From positions 9,879,351 through 9,943,350 of the forward strand of contig CM031878.1 in the NCBI GenBank assembly GCA_018697195.1: DNA of 64,000 bases, in the 5' to 3' direction. The notes beneath the pieces were generated by a model, which was given only the letters and a program-made list of their open reading frames with translations, was not told the origin of the DNA and made no database searches. Origin of the DNA: Certhia americana (Eukaryota; Chordata; Aves; Passeriformes; Certhiidae). The position numbers and the translations under genes were made by a program. Positions 13,276 to 26,281 of the stretch are shown in pieces; positions within the stretch are counted from its first letter, which is position 1; the number at the start of each line of letters is the position of its first letter.

Positions 13276-15135
13276 CTGGCCAATGCATCTCTGCTTATTC
13301 TTACAAATAATTTTTAACCTTCTTTCTGCACTGAAATTTCCAGAGGTACATTGATACCTTGACAGTTTCTGTAGCAGAATACAGGCATTTAGTCATTGTT
13401 AAAATTATTTTAAAATACATTTTCTTTGTTCTAATATGAAAATGGTTGTATTCAGAAGTTGATGACAGGTGCATTTGGGTGTATTTGCCCCTCATTTACT
13501 CACCCTCTGTTTCTTTTTGCTTGGTTTTCTCATTTAAGAATTTTCGCATTATTTCAGAAAGGGGATCTCAACCCTAAACTGTTGGTTTGTGATTGCAGAA
13601 ACAAATATCAGCAGCAAGAGCTCATCAATTTTTGAATTCATCACCTTGTCTTTACAGTCCTGTTTGACTGAGTTCAGTGGCAAAATCACAACAGTATTTC
13701 ATGCCAGAATTTAGTAATCACTGGATTTGTAAATCTGTGGCCACTGTCCTGTGAGTAATCACCCACCTTTGCACCTTAACCACTACAGCCCCATGCTTTC
13801 CAATTATTGTTTTCAATACAGAAATTGCCTGTGAAAATTACTTTTCATGTCATATATGTTGCCATTGCTAAATCATTTGAGTGAAGCACAGCAAAACCCC
13901 AAATCTCTTCAAAACAGCTTATACAAGACTTACTTGTAGATGAAGACTGGACACTCTGTATTTAAGTTTTCAGTTCAGTTGCCAGCTCTTTAGACTGTCA
14001 TAGTAACCACTCAGGTTGAAAGAAAAACATGACATTGAGTTCCTGTTCACTGTTCTGAAGTTATACTTTGTATCTAGGATATTCCTTAGATTCATGTGTC
14101 CTATCATAAAAAAAAGTATTTTTTTGTCAGCCTTACAGGTAATATTTCCTCTCAGGTCCTCCACTTCATTTAAGCAACTAGGAAAATTTAGGCTATTGTA
14201 GATGATTCATATTCAGTGAAAAAGACAGTAACAGAGTGAGACCTTTTGTCATGTACCCTAGTTTACCTGTAAAGACCACAGTAAGCCTGTTTTCCTGAAT
14301 AAATCAGCCTCTAACAACCAGATTCTCTTCCACTGCCCCTAAGTCCCTGTTTCTTTCAGCCAGCATTCATAGGAACTCTCATCTAACTTTATATTGCTCC
14401 TGGCAAGTGGTTCTGCAATGACTTCTCCTATTTCCACACTACTTTCTCTTCCTGTACATTTATTTGTTTGTTGGCTATGCTGACCTTCACAAATACGTAC
14501 CAGAAAAGTCCTCCTAGCAAAAGTTTGGGGTAGAGAGAACACTTTTTGCTGGGTTGTTTTACAAAAGGCTTAAACATTCACCGGGCAAATATTGGTTTCA
14601 GTTCTGTTATTCTGAAGCAGTGGGAAAATGGGTAAAAGTCTTAAGGATATTAGAACACCCCAAGACAGTCCTGTGACTTCACTGGGAAACCAAGAACACA
14701 GTGTTTTATACATCTTTTGCAAACCTGACAGATCAGTGCCAAAAATGTACTTTGTAGAGATTCCAAGCTCCTGTCATCAAAATCATGTCAAGAGGAACAC
14801 ACTCCAAAGAGCATCAGGGAGGTAGAGACTGCTGATGCCTAAGGCAGCTCTACATCTTTTCTTTTCTCTGGTCTGGATCTGCATAACTTCTCTTGCTTTT
14901 CACAAGCCATCATGACCTTAGATTTCGCTGGATGAAGGAGTCATATAAAAACAGTGTCATGGAGGTCCTCCTCTATTCATAGAATGACACAGAGTCTTCA
15001 TTATCTACATAATTTTGGATTGTTTTAGTTGCTATAGGTTCATTCTTCAGAAGTTATTTGGCCTAAACAGGTGATTTTGAAGGTCACAGAAGACATAGAC
15101 TGGAAAAGTAAAATGTTGTGGAATGTAGTCCCTTG

Positions 15136-15158
15136 TTCTACCTAGTCCCTAGGTAGAA
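15136..15158. repeat. short perfect hairpin, 10-bp arms, 3-nt loop
   Basis: TTCTACCTAG, loop TCC, CTAGGTAGAA. There is no T-tract or transcription context that would make it a terminator. It is listed only as visible structure. Confidence 0.6.
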
Positions 15159-15593
15159 TATTTGTTGCCTTTCTAAATTCTGTAAAACCAAACTAAATAA
15201 TTTTATAATAATAATTCAAAAGAATATAGAAAATTTACCAGAAAAAGAAAATGAAGTTTTATAAGAGAAGTGATACATGAAATGTGGATATTGATTGCAT
15301 TTTGAATATAGATTGATCAGTAATTATTACTTATTTATCAAGATTATTCAGAAGCTTCCCAATGTTGTTTCCCTTTTGACAACTAAAGAAACTTTCATGC
15401 ATAAAAACCTTCCTCAAGTAAAATCAAAATGCATCAGTTTTGAAACTTGCAAATATTATTCGGTGTTTACATTAATTTCAAAAGCAAAATTGCAAAATCA
15501 CACATTATGTGTTAATTACATTTGTTTCCAGAGAAAGCATTAACACCCTTTAAACATGATTAATTGGCTTTTAGAAATAAAATTATGGGGAGG

Positions 15594-15743
15594 AAAGAGT
15601 CATAGTGGTAAAGTAACAAACTTTCTAGTGATCATTTCACTACAGTTATCCTCTCTGTTCTATTCAGAAAAGAGTCATAGTGGTAAAGTAACAATCTTTC
15701 TAGTGATCATTTCACTACAGTTATCCTCTCTGTTCTGTTCAGA
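15594..15743. repeat. 75-bp tandem duplication (two copies, nearly identical)
   Basis: Units are 15594-15668 and 15669-15743, each beginning 'aaagagtcatagtggtaaag'. I find about two differences between them (caaactttc/caatctttc and ctattc/ctgttc). The unit is a multiple of three, so an open frame at 15556-15756 carries a 25-residue repeat, but nothing suggests it is translated. Confidence 0.95.
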
Positions 15744-18700
15744 AAAAGTTTTGTGAGGGTATAGGTGTTATGGTATAGAGTTCTTTTCCCACTAAAACTG
15801 ACAGCAAAGGTTTGCACAGGCCTGATATGCTCCTGAACACATCAAAGACAAGGGATTTGTAACTTTGCCTGGCCAGATTTGACATTAAACATGCATGCTA
15901 ATAAATATGCAGCATATGGTTTATGTCCCTTAATAAAATTTAACAGTTATGTAGCTTTATCTTTCCAAACTGCTGTAAACTGCAAATGACTAGCTAAACA
16001 CAAAGATAACCCTTCCTCTCTAATCTTTAGAGTGCCATGCTTCCCATTTGTTTCCAGTACAGAGATTTCCTGTGAAAGTTATTTCTCTGTACGGCACTGA
16101 AATTAGAGGAGAAAATTTAAGGCATCTCTGGGAGGCTATTTAGTGGCTTGGTTCTGCAGCTTGTGGTTTATCTCAAAAGGTAAGAATAGCATCACATTTG
16201 GCCAGTGACTGCTGCAGGAGAGAATGAAGGCTAGCTCCCTGGAAATTTCTATGACACTTGGCACCACAGACTATAGACCTTCATAAGAAAGTGCTGGAGT
16301 AGCTTTTAACCAGCTTCAGAATAATTAAAAGAGCAAAGGAGAGGGGAAGGGAAAACAAAAGCAAACAAACAAACAAAAAAACCCAAAACCAATATCCAAT
16401 CAAAACAAGGAGAGAAATAGAGAGGTAAGAGTATTTGCAGAGCTGTAGTAGTAAGCAAAACTAACATTTTTTGGTGTTTAAGGTAAAACTACCCCCAGAT
16501 TTTCTCTTCTAAAACTGAAATGCTTGCTTCTGGGTAAATCTGAGACTGTTCTGAGTAGCTCCCTGTGGAAGTTGAGTTATTGTTGAACTTCTTACCAGCT
16601 ATGAGCACCCATCCCACAGGCCAACTGGTACAAATTCCCCCTGAAGCCTTTGATACACTCCCTCTTTCTGGAGTTGGAGCCAGTTGCACCACCAGAACAG
16701 ACTTCACATCCATCTGCAATAACAGCAGCCTGCAGTCTCTCTGGCAACCACTTCTTGCCAAAACCAGCAATGATTTATGCAACCACTGTCTTTGCAGCAT
16801 ATAAGCTTATCTCCTAATACCAGAGCCTCTCTCTGGGGTGTGGGGGCTGGAGATGTGAGATGCTTGCTCTGCTATCACTGCAGGACAGTGCTGCTCTATA
16901 CTCCCTGCTGGAAACAGAAAAACCAGCTCTTAATTCCCGAGAGTCACCTTTTCTCACTGCTGCAAAGCTTTGGTTGGCACATACCCATGGCTACTGTAAC
17001 TCCTGCCTCCTCTGGATGTGGGAAGGGATAGGGAGAAACTTTTACCACTTGGACGTCGAAAGAAAACATGTTAATGGCACAGCTTGTGTCAAAGTTAGGG
17101 TCGAAGAAGTGGGAGTTTTAGCAAGTCTTTCTATCCAGGCTTTCTCTTCTGGGGGTGGGAGGAGTCAGGCCGTTCTGAAATAGCTCAACACAAAGGGTTG
17201 TGCTGCCGTGCAGTCCGGGAAAGTAGTAGGATTGCACAAGAGAGTTGTCAAGGTTGCTGCCTGTAATAAGGGACAGGGTGAATCATAGTGTGAGTGTCAT
17301 GGGCAAACACAAGTTTCTTCCCAGCTTTCTGAGAAAGCCTCACTCTCCTGTGTGAAAAACGCACGGTTTCTGCATCCGAATACAATGGGGAAAAAGCATG
17401 TCCTGGAGCGGGAACCAGAAATTTGCACTTCTCGCTCCCTACCCAGGCACAACTGTTTGCACAACCACCTTCGCTCCCGCTTCAGCCCTTTCTGCCTCCA
17501 CTGCTTCCCTGAGGGTTTTTAAGGGATGGCTATGCTTCAAAATCAGTGGACAGTGCCCTCTAGCCTAAGGAGATGGCCAGAGCAGACTGGGGGCACAGAA
17601 AAGCCTCTGGAGCATCCCTTCCCATTGCACTCCAGCTCTTCCATGTCCCAGTCAGGCCTTTAAAGCCTGTATGCACTTTTATGATGGCTTTTTTTTTTTT
17701 TTCTCCCTTGTGACTACAGAGAAAAAAATTTCCCTGATGTTTAAATCCAAGAGGGGTTTCAGGGCCACAAATGCCAATTAAGTGAGGCTTGAGTAGAGCT
17801 GTTGAGTAGGTAGGTCAAGACATTACACAAAAGATTGATGTTAATACTGTCATTTCCAGAGCCAGAAAAGACTCCATCTGAATGTGACTTCACATAGTGT
17901 ATATCTTCTGCACCTTAACTTTCTGAAACTTTCAGAGTCCTCCTTGGCATCAGTTTTGCTAACTACAGGCATGAGAGGGAAAAATGCATGTAGGGCCAGG
18001 GGTCTGGAAAAAGTCATAGTGGAATTGCTACCTTTTGGTACACAAAAGTTGAAAGACAACAAAACCTCAGCTTATGGAGGAAAGCAAAAATGAGAAAACA
18101 AATGAAACAAAAGGAATTTCCTTTTGGCTAGAACAAGTGCTCTGTGCTCAGCAGGTTGCTTCCTGTGAGTCTTTTCCCCTGTTCGCTAGATGCCTATGTG
18201 TTTTTTTTATTATAAATTTTAGGTTCGGCAGAGAGTGTGTCAGGACCTTAACTTTTAAGTTTTCAATTATCACTGAAGTGAAGGAGAGCTGCAGCCTATC
18301 CAAGTATGAGGAACATCAAAATGCCAAGGCTGCAGTGTCTATAACTCAGCATGTTTAGCCCTAGGCTGCATTTCACAGCAGCTCCATGCATTAAACAGGA
18401 ACAGGCACAGGCTGAAGAGGCATTCAGTACTTAGAGAGTGCAACAGCCACCATGCCAAAACCAAACACCCTTACTGGGGCTTCACTGAACTACCTCTAAA
18501 ATAGCAGTTAAGAGCCTAATAAAAGCCTCCGGTATATATGTTCTCCTCAAAGTCAGTTATTCCTCCCAGGCAAGTTAGTTTCCCTGTTCCAGTGGGCATC
18601 CAAGTGAGTCATTCATAGAGCTTTGTGGAGGGTGAGCACTGCTGTCATGCTCAGATGTGGGCTCATAAAGAGCAGAGTTCAGATGATCTTTGCAACAAGG

Positions 18701-19076
18701 GACATGGCTCACCTCCCTCAACTGTGATGCCTCAGACAATGGACAGAAGGCAAGTTCCTACTGCCAGTTCATCCTGGCTATTGCAAGTGTGCATGAAATA
18801 CTCCAATCTAATGGCTAAGGCACAAAGCTGAAGTTTGAACTCAGCACCTCCACCAGACCGAGGTCAGCCTAGAGCCCAGGACTGTGTTTTGACACACAGC
18901 AGGAATGCTCCTTCAGCTTCTGCCCTTGGATGTTAATTCCAGCCCTACAGCCCTTTAACCTCTGCCCTTGACTGTTTATTCCTCTTTATTCCTACCTCCT
19001 ACCAGCCTTCCAGAGGCTTGATGTTTGTACTCAGTGTACCTCACAGCAGGAAATATATTCAGTTAAAAAATAACTT

Positions 19077-19183
19077 GAAAAAAAAATAGAAAAAAAGAAA
19101 ACTGAAAAATGAAAAAACAATAAAAGAAAAAAAGAAAAAATAAATCAAGAAAAAAAAGGGAAAAAAAAAGGAAAAAATAAGTA
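19077..19183 (+). repeat. A-rich simple sequence
   Basis: About 107 bp of mostly A interrupted by G, T and occasional C. It is low-complexity sequence without a fixed unit and creates a Phe/Ser-rich artefact frame on the - strand. Confidence 0.85.
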
Positions 19184-22100
19184 ATTGTTTCCTCAGTCTG
19201 TTACTGTGTGGATTTATGCAAAGCCTTATGTTAACACAATGCAGGATCACAGAATAAGGGACATATGATGGATGCTGAAGTTCATACTGGTGGCAAAAAA
19301 AGTACCTGCCTAACCCTAATCTAGGCCAACACATGCATCAACTCATTAACATGCATGAGCCTGTGCCTCATGCACTCTCAGTGTGAAGAATGTGCTTTGT
19401 AGCCTCCCAGGTGAGCTGTGTTTCAGAGCAGGGAGGACAGAACAGAGGCAAGTGTGAATGTGAACCCATTTTAGCTCAGTGCTGACTGATGTGGTTCTGT
19501 GACACTTGGTTGGTCTGCATCTCATGTGACCCCAGTGGGGAATGAAGCTGCCTAGGCATCCAGCTTGGCCAAGAATGAGAACAAGACAAAGCATGCTCAG
19601 TCACACAATTTTCAGCATGTACATATATTTCTGGTGTCTCCACTGCTGTCTACACTTGTTCTGAAAAGTGTTTTGCAGAAAGCTGTTCTCTGCCTGAAGA
19701 AGCTCAGCCTTGCAGAACTGATGCTATGACAAATCAGGCCCTGCTCAGGCAGCTCCTTTGGCTCTACCAGGTTACACAGAGGCTAATTGCCATTAGTCTT
19801 CAAACCACTGAAAACAAAAGTGCTTGTTACACCAGACGCGTGGATGTAAGGACATACACAGATATGTCATTAAGTGAGTACTAAGTTAGAATTGTATGTC
19901 ATTATTGAGTTATTTTTGTACAATAATAAAAACAAAGAACAGAACAAAAATAGGTTCACCTTGACAGAAACTCCTAGAATAGACACAGGATTTGCTGCAA
20001 TAATTAACTTCATGCAAACAATTGCCTGCTTTTATGAAAATTTCTTTCAACCTGACTTCCAAACCTGCTGGAATTATCTGCTCTTCTAAAGTTAGCACTT
20101 CTGTTTGTGTTCAAATGCAGACCTTTTATTAGCCTACTAATAAAGAAGAACTAAGAGAACTGTAGTTAACAAGGCTAAATGAAGCACAAACAAAAGTATT
20201 TCTTAAGTCAGGCCCAGAAAGGACAAAGTTGCATCTAATAACTGCATTTTGCCATCATACCCTCCAAGGCCACACTGTGAGGCATCTTATTTGCATATTG
20301 TTTAATACTGTAACATCCCAAGTTCTGTTGCACTGTGTCAAGAAGTATTGAAACCCACATTTAAAAAGTTACATGGAAAGACTGTCAAGAGGAATGCTGT
20401 AAATCATGTGAATACAGAACTTCCCATTCTCCTGAAAAGCATTTTTTACATATCTCTACCTCCTTTCTAGCTGAGCTGTTTTTGTCTCGCTACTTCTATG
20501 CTGATGCATAGAAATTTGCGTCCAAGCAGTGAGTGGGCTAACTGCTCCATCCAAGGATAGTGCTGGAGAAGTCAAATTTCTTCCCTGGATACAGTTCGAT
20601 GTGGGGAAAGGCTGTTGCTGCTTGGAAGCTCTGTGCAAGGAGACTTTTGAAAATTCTAGCAAATTACTCGGGGTTCACTGAAACTGGAAGCTCAGCTTGA
20701 GTTACATGACTTCTGGTTGAATGGCTCCTGTTGATGTGGAGATCAGTTCTGGAGTGCATCTCAAGTTCATAACAGCTTAGAGTACTTCAAATTCATCCAG
20801 CATTCATCAGACATGTTCAGGCCATGGACTGATGCACAGTAAATCTGAAGCAACAACTAACTAAGCCTTGTAGTACAGAGGGCACTTCTCAGTGAGATCT
20901 CTTAGAAATAGCTAAAGCATGGCAATATCTAGCTGATAAATTGGTGATCAGAAAAGTGTGACTGACGGGAACGGCACTGCACTGGAAACAGAGCCAACAT
21001 AACAGTGACAAAGAGTGGGAAATAACGAGCATAGCTGAAAGTTGCACAGAACATGACAGAATGTTTGAATGTGATATGCTGCTGTCAGGGACCTAGTGAA
21101 GTGCCTTGTAAAATTATAAGCATATGAATATCTGAGATGTTTTTGGTATCTTTTATTTTCAGATTTCCATGCTTCTCTGGCAACTAAAAATCTAAATTGC
21201 TCCTGACTCTCACAAATCCTCTTTTTTCTTATGTAATTAGACCCTCCCACTACTGTAAAAAAATATGCCTCTTCAATTTCATATCCATAAATCACACTTA
21301 GTTCTAAGACTGATTCCACCAATTCTTCCACAATCAGCAAGATTGTTACTATTTGTTGGTGTTTCTTAAAAAATGTGTATTTAGTTTTATTCCTTCCCAA
21401 GAACTATTCTTGTCCTATATCCCTGTCTCAACCTTTCATGCCACTGTATTAGACTCAGCAATATGATGCATCCAACATGATGACTAAGCACGTGCTGCAC
21501 TTTACACTGCAGAATAACCTGCAGGATGGCGCAAGTGCTTGGATTGAAAAGCAGGCCTGCAGCTATTAATTGCTTACAGCATGGAGATTATTGTAGCAGA
21601 GGAACTTCAGCACCAAGTCCCTGCTCAGTTTACTATAGCCCCTGTAGACCTGTTTAACTGAGTTACTAAGACTTAACTGAATGAAATACAAATTGTGGAA
21701 GCATCAGACACCAAACTAGAGCAAGGGTGGAAAGAATGAGCATTACGGGACACAGTGGGCATGAACTACTATACTCAAAGGAAGGAATGGTGAGGAGTTT
21801 TCTGGTTACATCAAGACCACAGGATAAGACAAAAGGTTCTGTTCCCTTAGCACAGGCTACTCATCATCCCCCCAGAATTGTGCTCAGATAACATGGGCTG
21901 AAATGACAGCTTCTTGACAGGAAGGCAGACAGTAGCCAAAAAATGTGAAAATGAGGGTATAAGGTGATGGGCAGAAACTTTTCCTAAGGTTCTGTAGAGT
22001 AAGGCAAGGAAGGGTCTGATCATTGCCCAGCTGGTTGACTCAGGAAGATATAAGAGACCTGTTTGAAAGAATTGTTTGTAGTTGGCAGTGAAAATGGACC

Positions 22101-25100
22101 CAAGGTACTCAATAAAGACTCAACAGTTGGTCCTCTGTCCTACACAAAAATGCCCCAGTTAGACACCAAGATCTTGGCATCTGGCAATGTGCGGCAATGT
22201 AATCCATCTCCTATCACCTCTGTAATGCATTGGAGAAGCTTTACTTTCACTGCCAACAATAAGGGTCCTATTACTGGCAGTGAATCCAGTATTTCAACAC
22301 CATGTATTTATTTCCCAGGCATCTGAGGTAGATTTTTTTTCCCAGTGAAAGGAATGTGTGTGCATTAAATTTAATTGTTTTTGGCAAGTAGTGTTTTTCT
22401 TCTCATTTCTTTTTAAAATCATGGCACTATCAAAGTTAGTGCAGGTCACTAGATCAAAGTCCTTCACTGCTTCTCCCTGCAAACACAAAAACCACAATGG
22501 GCTACATGGCTTTCCTGCGGACAAGAGAGACCATGGAACTTTCTGAAGCACTTTAGCAATATATTGTTGGCATGTCCCTGGTTTACAGGCATAGGTCTTT
22601 AATGAAAAAAAAAATTTGTATTAAAAGTGCATCGGTATTTGAAAATTACTAATTAGCAAGAGTTTGTTTCTCTGGGGTCAGTGTCCTCATTTCCAAGAAA
22701 AGCTCTGTGTCAGCTTGACAAGAGATGCTTCCACTGAGACTTCATAGGAAAGAACTGCTGCTTTGTAAGTCCACAAAAATACATGCACTATCCCCAGTAC
22801 TCGAGGTTATTCTTGGCATGAGCAGAGGTTACTCCTGTGTTTATCACAGCCAATCTGAGTTTTGTTATTCACCTTCCTGAACACATTCAGTCAGACCCAA
22901 ATTTGCTTTGTTGGTTGTATTATATAATTTTGTTTTAAAGAAAACAGGAACAGATAGACCATAAAACCAACCATTGGCAGACCTTTGCTGGCAATACTAT
23001 ATATTTGCAATTTCTGGCTTTTGTAAACGCTGGTAGAAGTACTACCTTTCAAACTTCTGGTTAAACTGTATGGTTTGTAAAATGTGTGCACAACTTCTCA
23101 GCAAAGGAAGTTCTTTAATATTCTTTATTGGCTGGAGGAAAGTGGGTGCCAAATACAACTGTGAAATGGGAAACAATGCACAAAGGAAAAGTTCCAGAAC
23201 ATCAACACATCCGTTCCTTTTCTCTGCCATAAATAACCAACACACCCTTAAACACAAGACTAAATGGCTCCAGGAAACTCTCATTAATGAAAATGTCCTA
23301 GCTGGATTTCTCACTTTCATTTGGAGTTACTGACCTAGACAGCAGATCTGTTGTTCTCTAAGTAAGACTGAGCCCTGAGATAGACTAAGATAGAAGCTAA
23401 CCTAATTTCCATAGAGACTTAAGCCTCTCCCTCTAAGTGTCCAAAATATTAGTGTTGAAAGGCACAGCCCTGCTGCCGTCGACATCAATGACAAGATCCT
23501 ACATTGACCATATAAAGACAGTTATGTGTTCCAGCATCTGTCCTCCAGTTTTCTGGAAAACAGAGATAAGGCAGGAAACAAAATAAACAGCCTTCATGTA
23601 TGTGCACACTCTATGCAGATAAATTTCCTCATAAAATATAGCAGCTATGATATTTTACAGAGAAGATGACATGATGAGATTGGATGCATGCATAGCATAT
23701 TTACTGCAGATCAGAAGTAGCAGGGTAATTAGGCCACTTGTTTATTTAGGGGATGTTTATATTAAAATTAACATATTTTACTGTGTAAAAAAAAGAGAAA
23801 ACTGATATCAACCATCTGTAGTCTTCTCATCTTGAAACTTGGCTATACAGACTTAAAACTTATTTGGTTTACAACTTTTGCTGTGCAGACTTGTTGTAAA
23901 TGTACCAGACTTAGAAATTTCTGCCTCTTAACTTCCAATTGAGTCACTGAAAATTGACTCATTATTACAATATCAAAACATTAAAAGAACTTCAGGAAAT
24001 ATCCCTACCTCTCCTTTGTCCTGGAAGACTCTTCTAATTTCACAATCACACTTTTCTGCTTAAAAAAAAACGCTCAAACACACACAGCTCCTGTATGAAA
24101 TGTCTGCGAATTACAGGGAAGCTATCTGGCTAATTAAAAAAAGAGAAAATAGTAAAAATTAATATTGCTTGGTTTTATGATCTAGAAAACTTGCCAAATC
24201 TCTCCCTACTGATGGTATCATGTACATGGTATAGTGCTTTCTGACAAGTGAGGTGCATGTGAGCCTTTACTAAGGTTGAAATAGCATGAGTGCAGAAAAG
24301 GAAGATGGTACAATTTCATTTAACATTTTCAATGCCTTTTAAAGACAGTTCTTGTGTCATTTTCATGGATGGAAACTTGCATTTGTGTGTGTCATCCATG
24401 GCACAAAATTCTTTCTATATCCTCATGAAACTTGGATGCAGACTCTAGAGAGGGCATTAGGCTCCGGTCAGTGAGATCTGGAAACAAAGACAGAGGCAGT
24501 CCTCCCTTGAACAGGTGTGCACATTGAAATATCCACCTTCTCCTCAAACCTTGCGGTGCTATGGACATTCCCAGTTTCATTGTGGTTTGGCTGCTTCTGC
24601 ATGAAAGGAAATAGAAGGACTTCTGGGCTAGAATGGAAACTAAATGGGGAAATGTTCTTAGGCACCTGACGTGTCAGACCTCTTTGTGCCTGCAGTGAAG
24701 TCTCTGCCACAGAATTAGCCATGCAGCAGCCTTTCCAGTGAGGAGAGGCTTGGTACTGTGAAAGGATGACTGATGTTTGGGAAAGGCAACTGCTTAAACC
24801 AACTAAATAGAAGACCCCCAATAGATGTCTTGTCTCAAAGTCTGTCCATCCTTGTTGTGAGTGTTGCAATGTGCATCAATGTTCTGCTTAGGATCCACAG
24901 CCTGTGGCTTCTCTTCCAATCAGATTTAAAATAACCCAGGAATGGCAGCTGTATAAGGAGACTCAATCCTTCTTCTTGAGATGACAGAGGCAAACACACA
25001 GACAAATGTCTCAGGTTCAAGGCCTGAAGTCAAGTGTGTTCTTGAGCTAGAAGACATCTGAAGTTATGTATCTTGATGCATGACTGAACCACAAGATTCA

Positions 25101-25799
25101 TGTGCATCTTGCTGGTCTACTGAAGCTCCAGTTCTGTTTGCACAAGTAAAAATGCTGGAAAGGAGATAGAACAGTGGCAGATTTCTTCTCTACAGAAGAG
25201 CCTGTGTTCACTTAAACCGTACAGGCAACGTGCAGGATGGCAGGAGAGTCTGGATTTGGGGACCTGAAATCATCTACTTAGCCATCATGGGACACAAGTC
25301 TGGCCCAGGAATTCCATGCAAGTATTTGCACGTCATATGTGTTGTGAGACAAACAATCCACAGCAACTTGGAAAACCAGGAAAATGTAGGCAGAAAAATA
25401 CAAGGAAAATTTGGCATTTGCTTTTTCTCCCCATTCTCCTGTGGTTGATTGGGGCACAAGAGAGGAGCCACAGGCTTGCCAACTCTTCTGATTTTATGGG
25501 TCTCGTGGCTTTTATTTTTTTTTTTTTTTTTTAATTGCCCGACTCTTGAGACTGTGGGATTGTGAAGATTTCAAGTTTAATTTAAAAGAGAGGCTGACAT
25601 GCAACAGTTGTGGCTTCAAAGAAATGCTGGAGGTCAGGTCTCAGACCTCAAAAACTAATGGCAAATACAAAGACAAAATGAATCAAGAATCGCCTGTCTC
25701 GGTACAGTCTCTGGGACCAGGCCCACCGCGTCCAACCCTGGAGGTCTGGAAGCGCTGGAAGCATTCAAGGTACTCTTCTGTAAAGGGTATTTGACCCTG
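19184..25799. other. gene-free stretch upstream of the CpG island
   Basis: No supported gene. The longest unexplained open frame in the left part of the window lies here (20948-21400, - strand, 150 codons). It has no recognised domain and lacks a partner exon or island promoter. A T18 run occupies 25515-25532. Sequence becomes GC-rich from about 25.72 kb as the island begins. Confidence 0.55.
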
Positions 25800-26109
25800 T
25801 CACAGAGAAAACCCGAACGGCACGGATGAGATCCGCGCCTTCACCGTCCCCGCAGCCCGCTCGCCACAGCCCGCTGGGGACCCAGCGCTGCAGTGTCCCG
25901 GCCCCCCCACACGGCCAAGGGCGCCGGCAGCTCGCAGCGCCGGGCTCTTTCGGCCCTGCAGCACCGGGGCAGCTGCAGCGGGGCCGAACCGGGCCGTGCC
26001 GGGCGGCGGGAGGCAGCGGTGCCCGGGGCAGGGCCGGGGGCGGCGGCAGGCGGTGCGCGGCGCAGGCCCCTCCTGCGGGCAGCCCGCCAGAGCCCCGCTC
26101 CTCCATCCC

Positions 26110-26209
26110 NNNNNNNNNNNNNNNNNNNNNNNNNNNNNNNNNNNNNNNNNNNNNNNNNNNNNNNNNNNNNNNNNNNNNNNNNNNNNNNNNNNNNNNNNNN
26201 NNNNNNNNN
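26110..26209. other. assembly gap of 100 N inside the promoter island
   Basis: Exactly 100 N, a conventional placeholder length, so the true missing length is unknown. GC-rich promoter DNA is often lost in short-read assemblies. Part of exon 1 and possibly the transcription start are hidden here. Confidence 0.98.
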
Positions 26210-26281
26210 CTGGGCCGCGCCGTGCACCGCCCGCGCACCCGCGGCATGCGGCGCCCTCAGGGCACGGCCGGGCGGCGCCGG
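26210..26281 (+). other. LIFR: putative non-coding exon 1 of LIFR (3' part)
   Basis: The sequence right of the gap runs into GCGCCGG|GTGAGTGCGG, an excellent donor with GT at 26282-26283. Joining 26281 to the exon-2 acceptor at 46312 gives a 5' leader. The 5' limit of the exon is unknown because of the N gap. No RNA evidence is available, and other first exons are possible since mammalian LIFR uses more than one promoter. Confidence 0.5.
26246..26281 (+). promoter_or_regulatory. possible upstream ORF in the 5' leader
   Basis: An ATG at 26246 is followed by exactly 12 codons to the proposed donor. When spliced to exon 2 (AAT TGA) it would stop after one more codon, giving a 13-codon uORF. This depends on the exon 1 model being right. 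Confidence 0.3.

Larger units (their letters stand above)
13276..19076. other. gene-free stretch, probably intergenic
   Basis: No supported gene. It contains a short hairpin at 15136-15158, a 75-bp tandem duplication at 15594-15743, a small CAAA-rich patch near 16352-16383 and a T14 run at 17689-17702. Open frames of about 100 codons at 16.5-17.2 kb occur on both strands in overlapping positions and have no recognisable domain. Confidence 0.55.

Noticed and set aside
13103..13354. Lys/Glu-rich and Phe/Ser-rich frames
   Set aside because: Translation of the (AAAAAG)n microsatellite on either strand.
19240..19260. 'gatcacagaataagg' as a CR1 3' end
   Set aside because: The similarity covers only about 15 bases and the neighbouring sequence does not continue into any CR1 phrase.
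20948..21400. 150-codon open frame on the - strand
   Set aside because: No recognisable domain, no homologue that I know, AT-rich surroundings without promoter or splice partners; most likely a chance frame. A protein-level search and RNA coverage would settle it.
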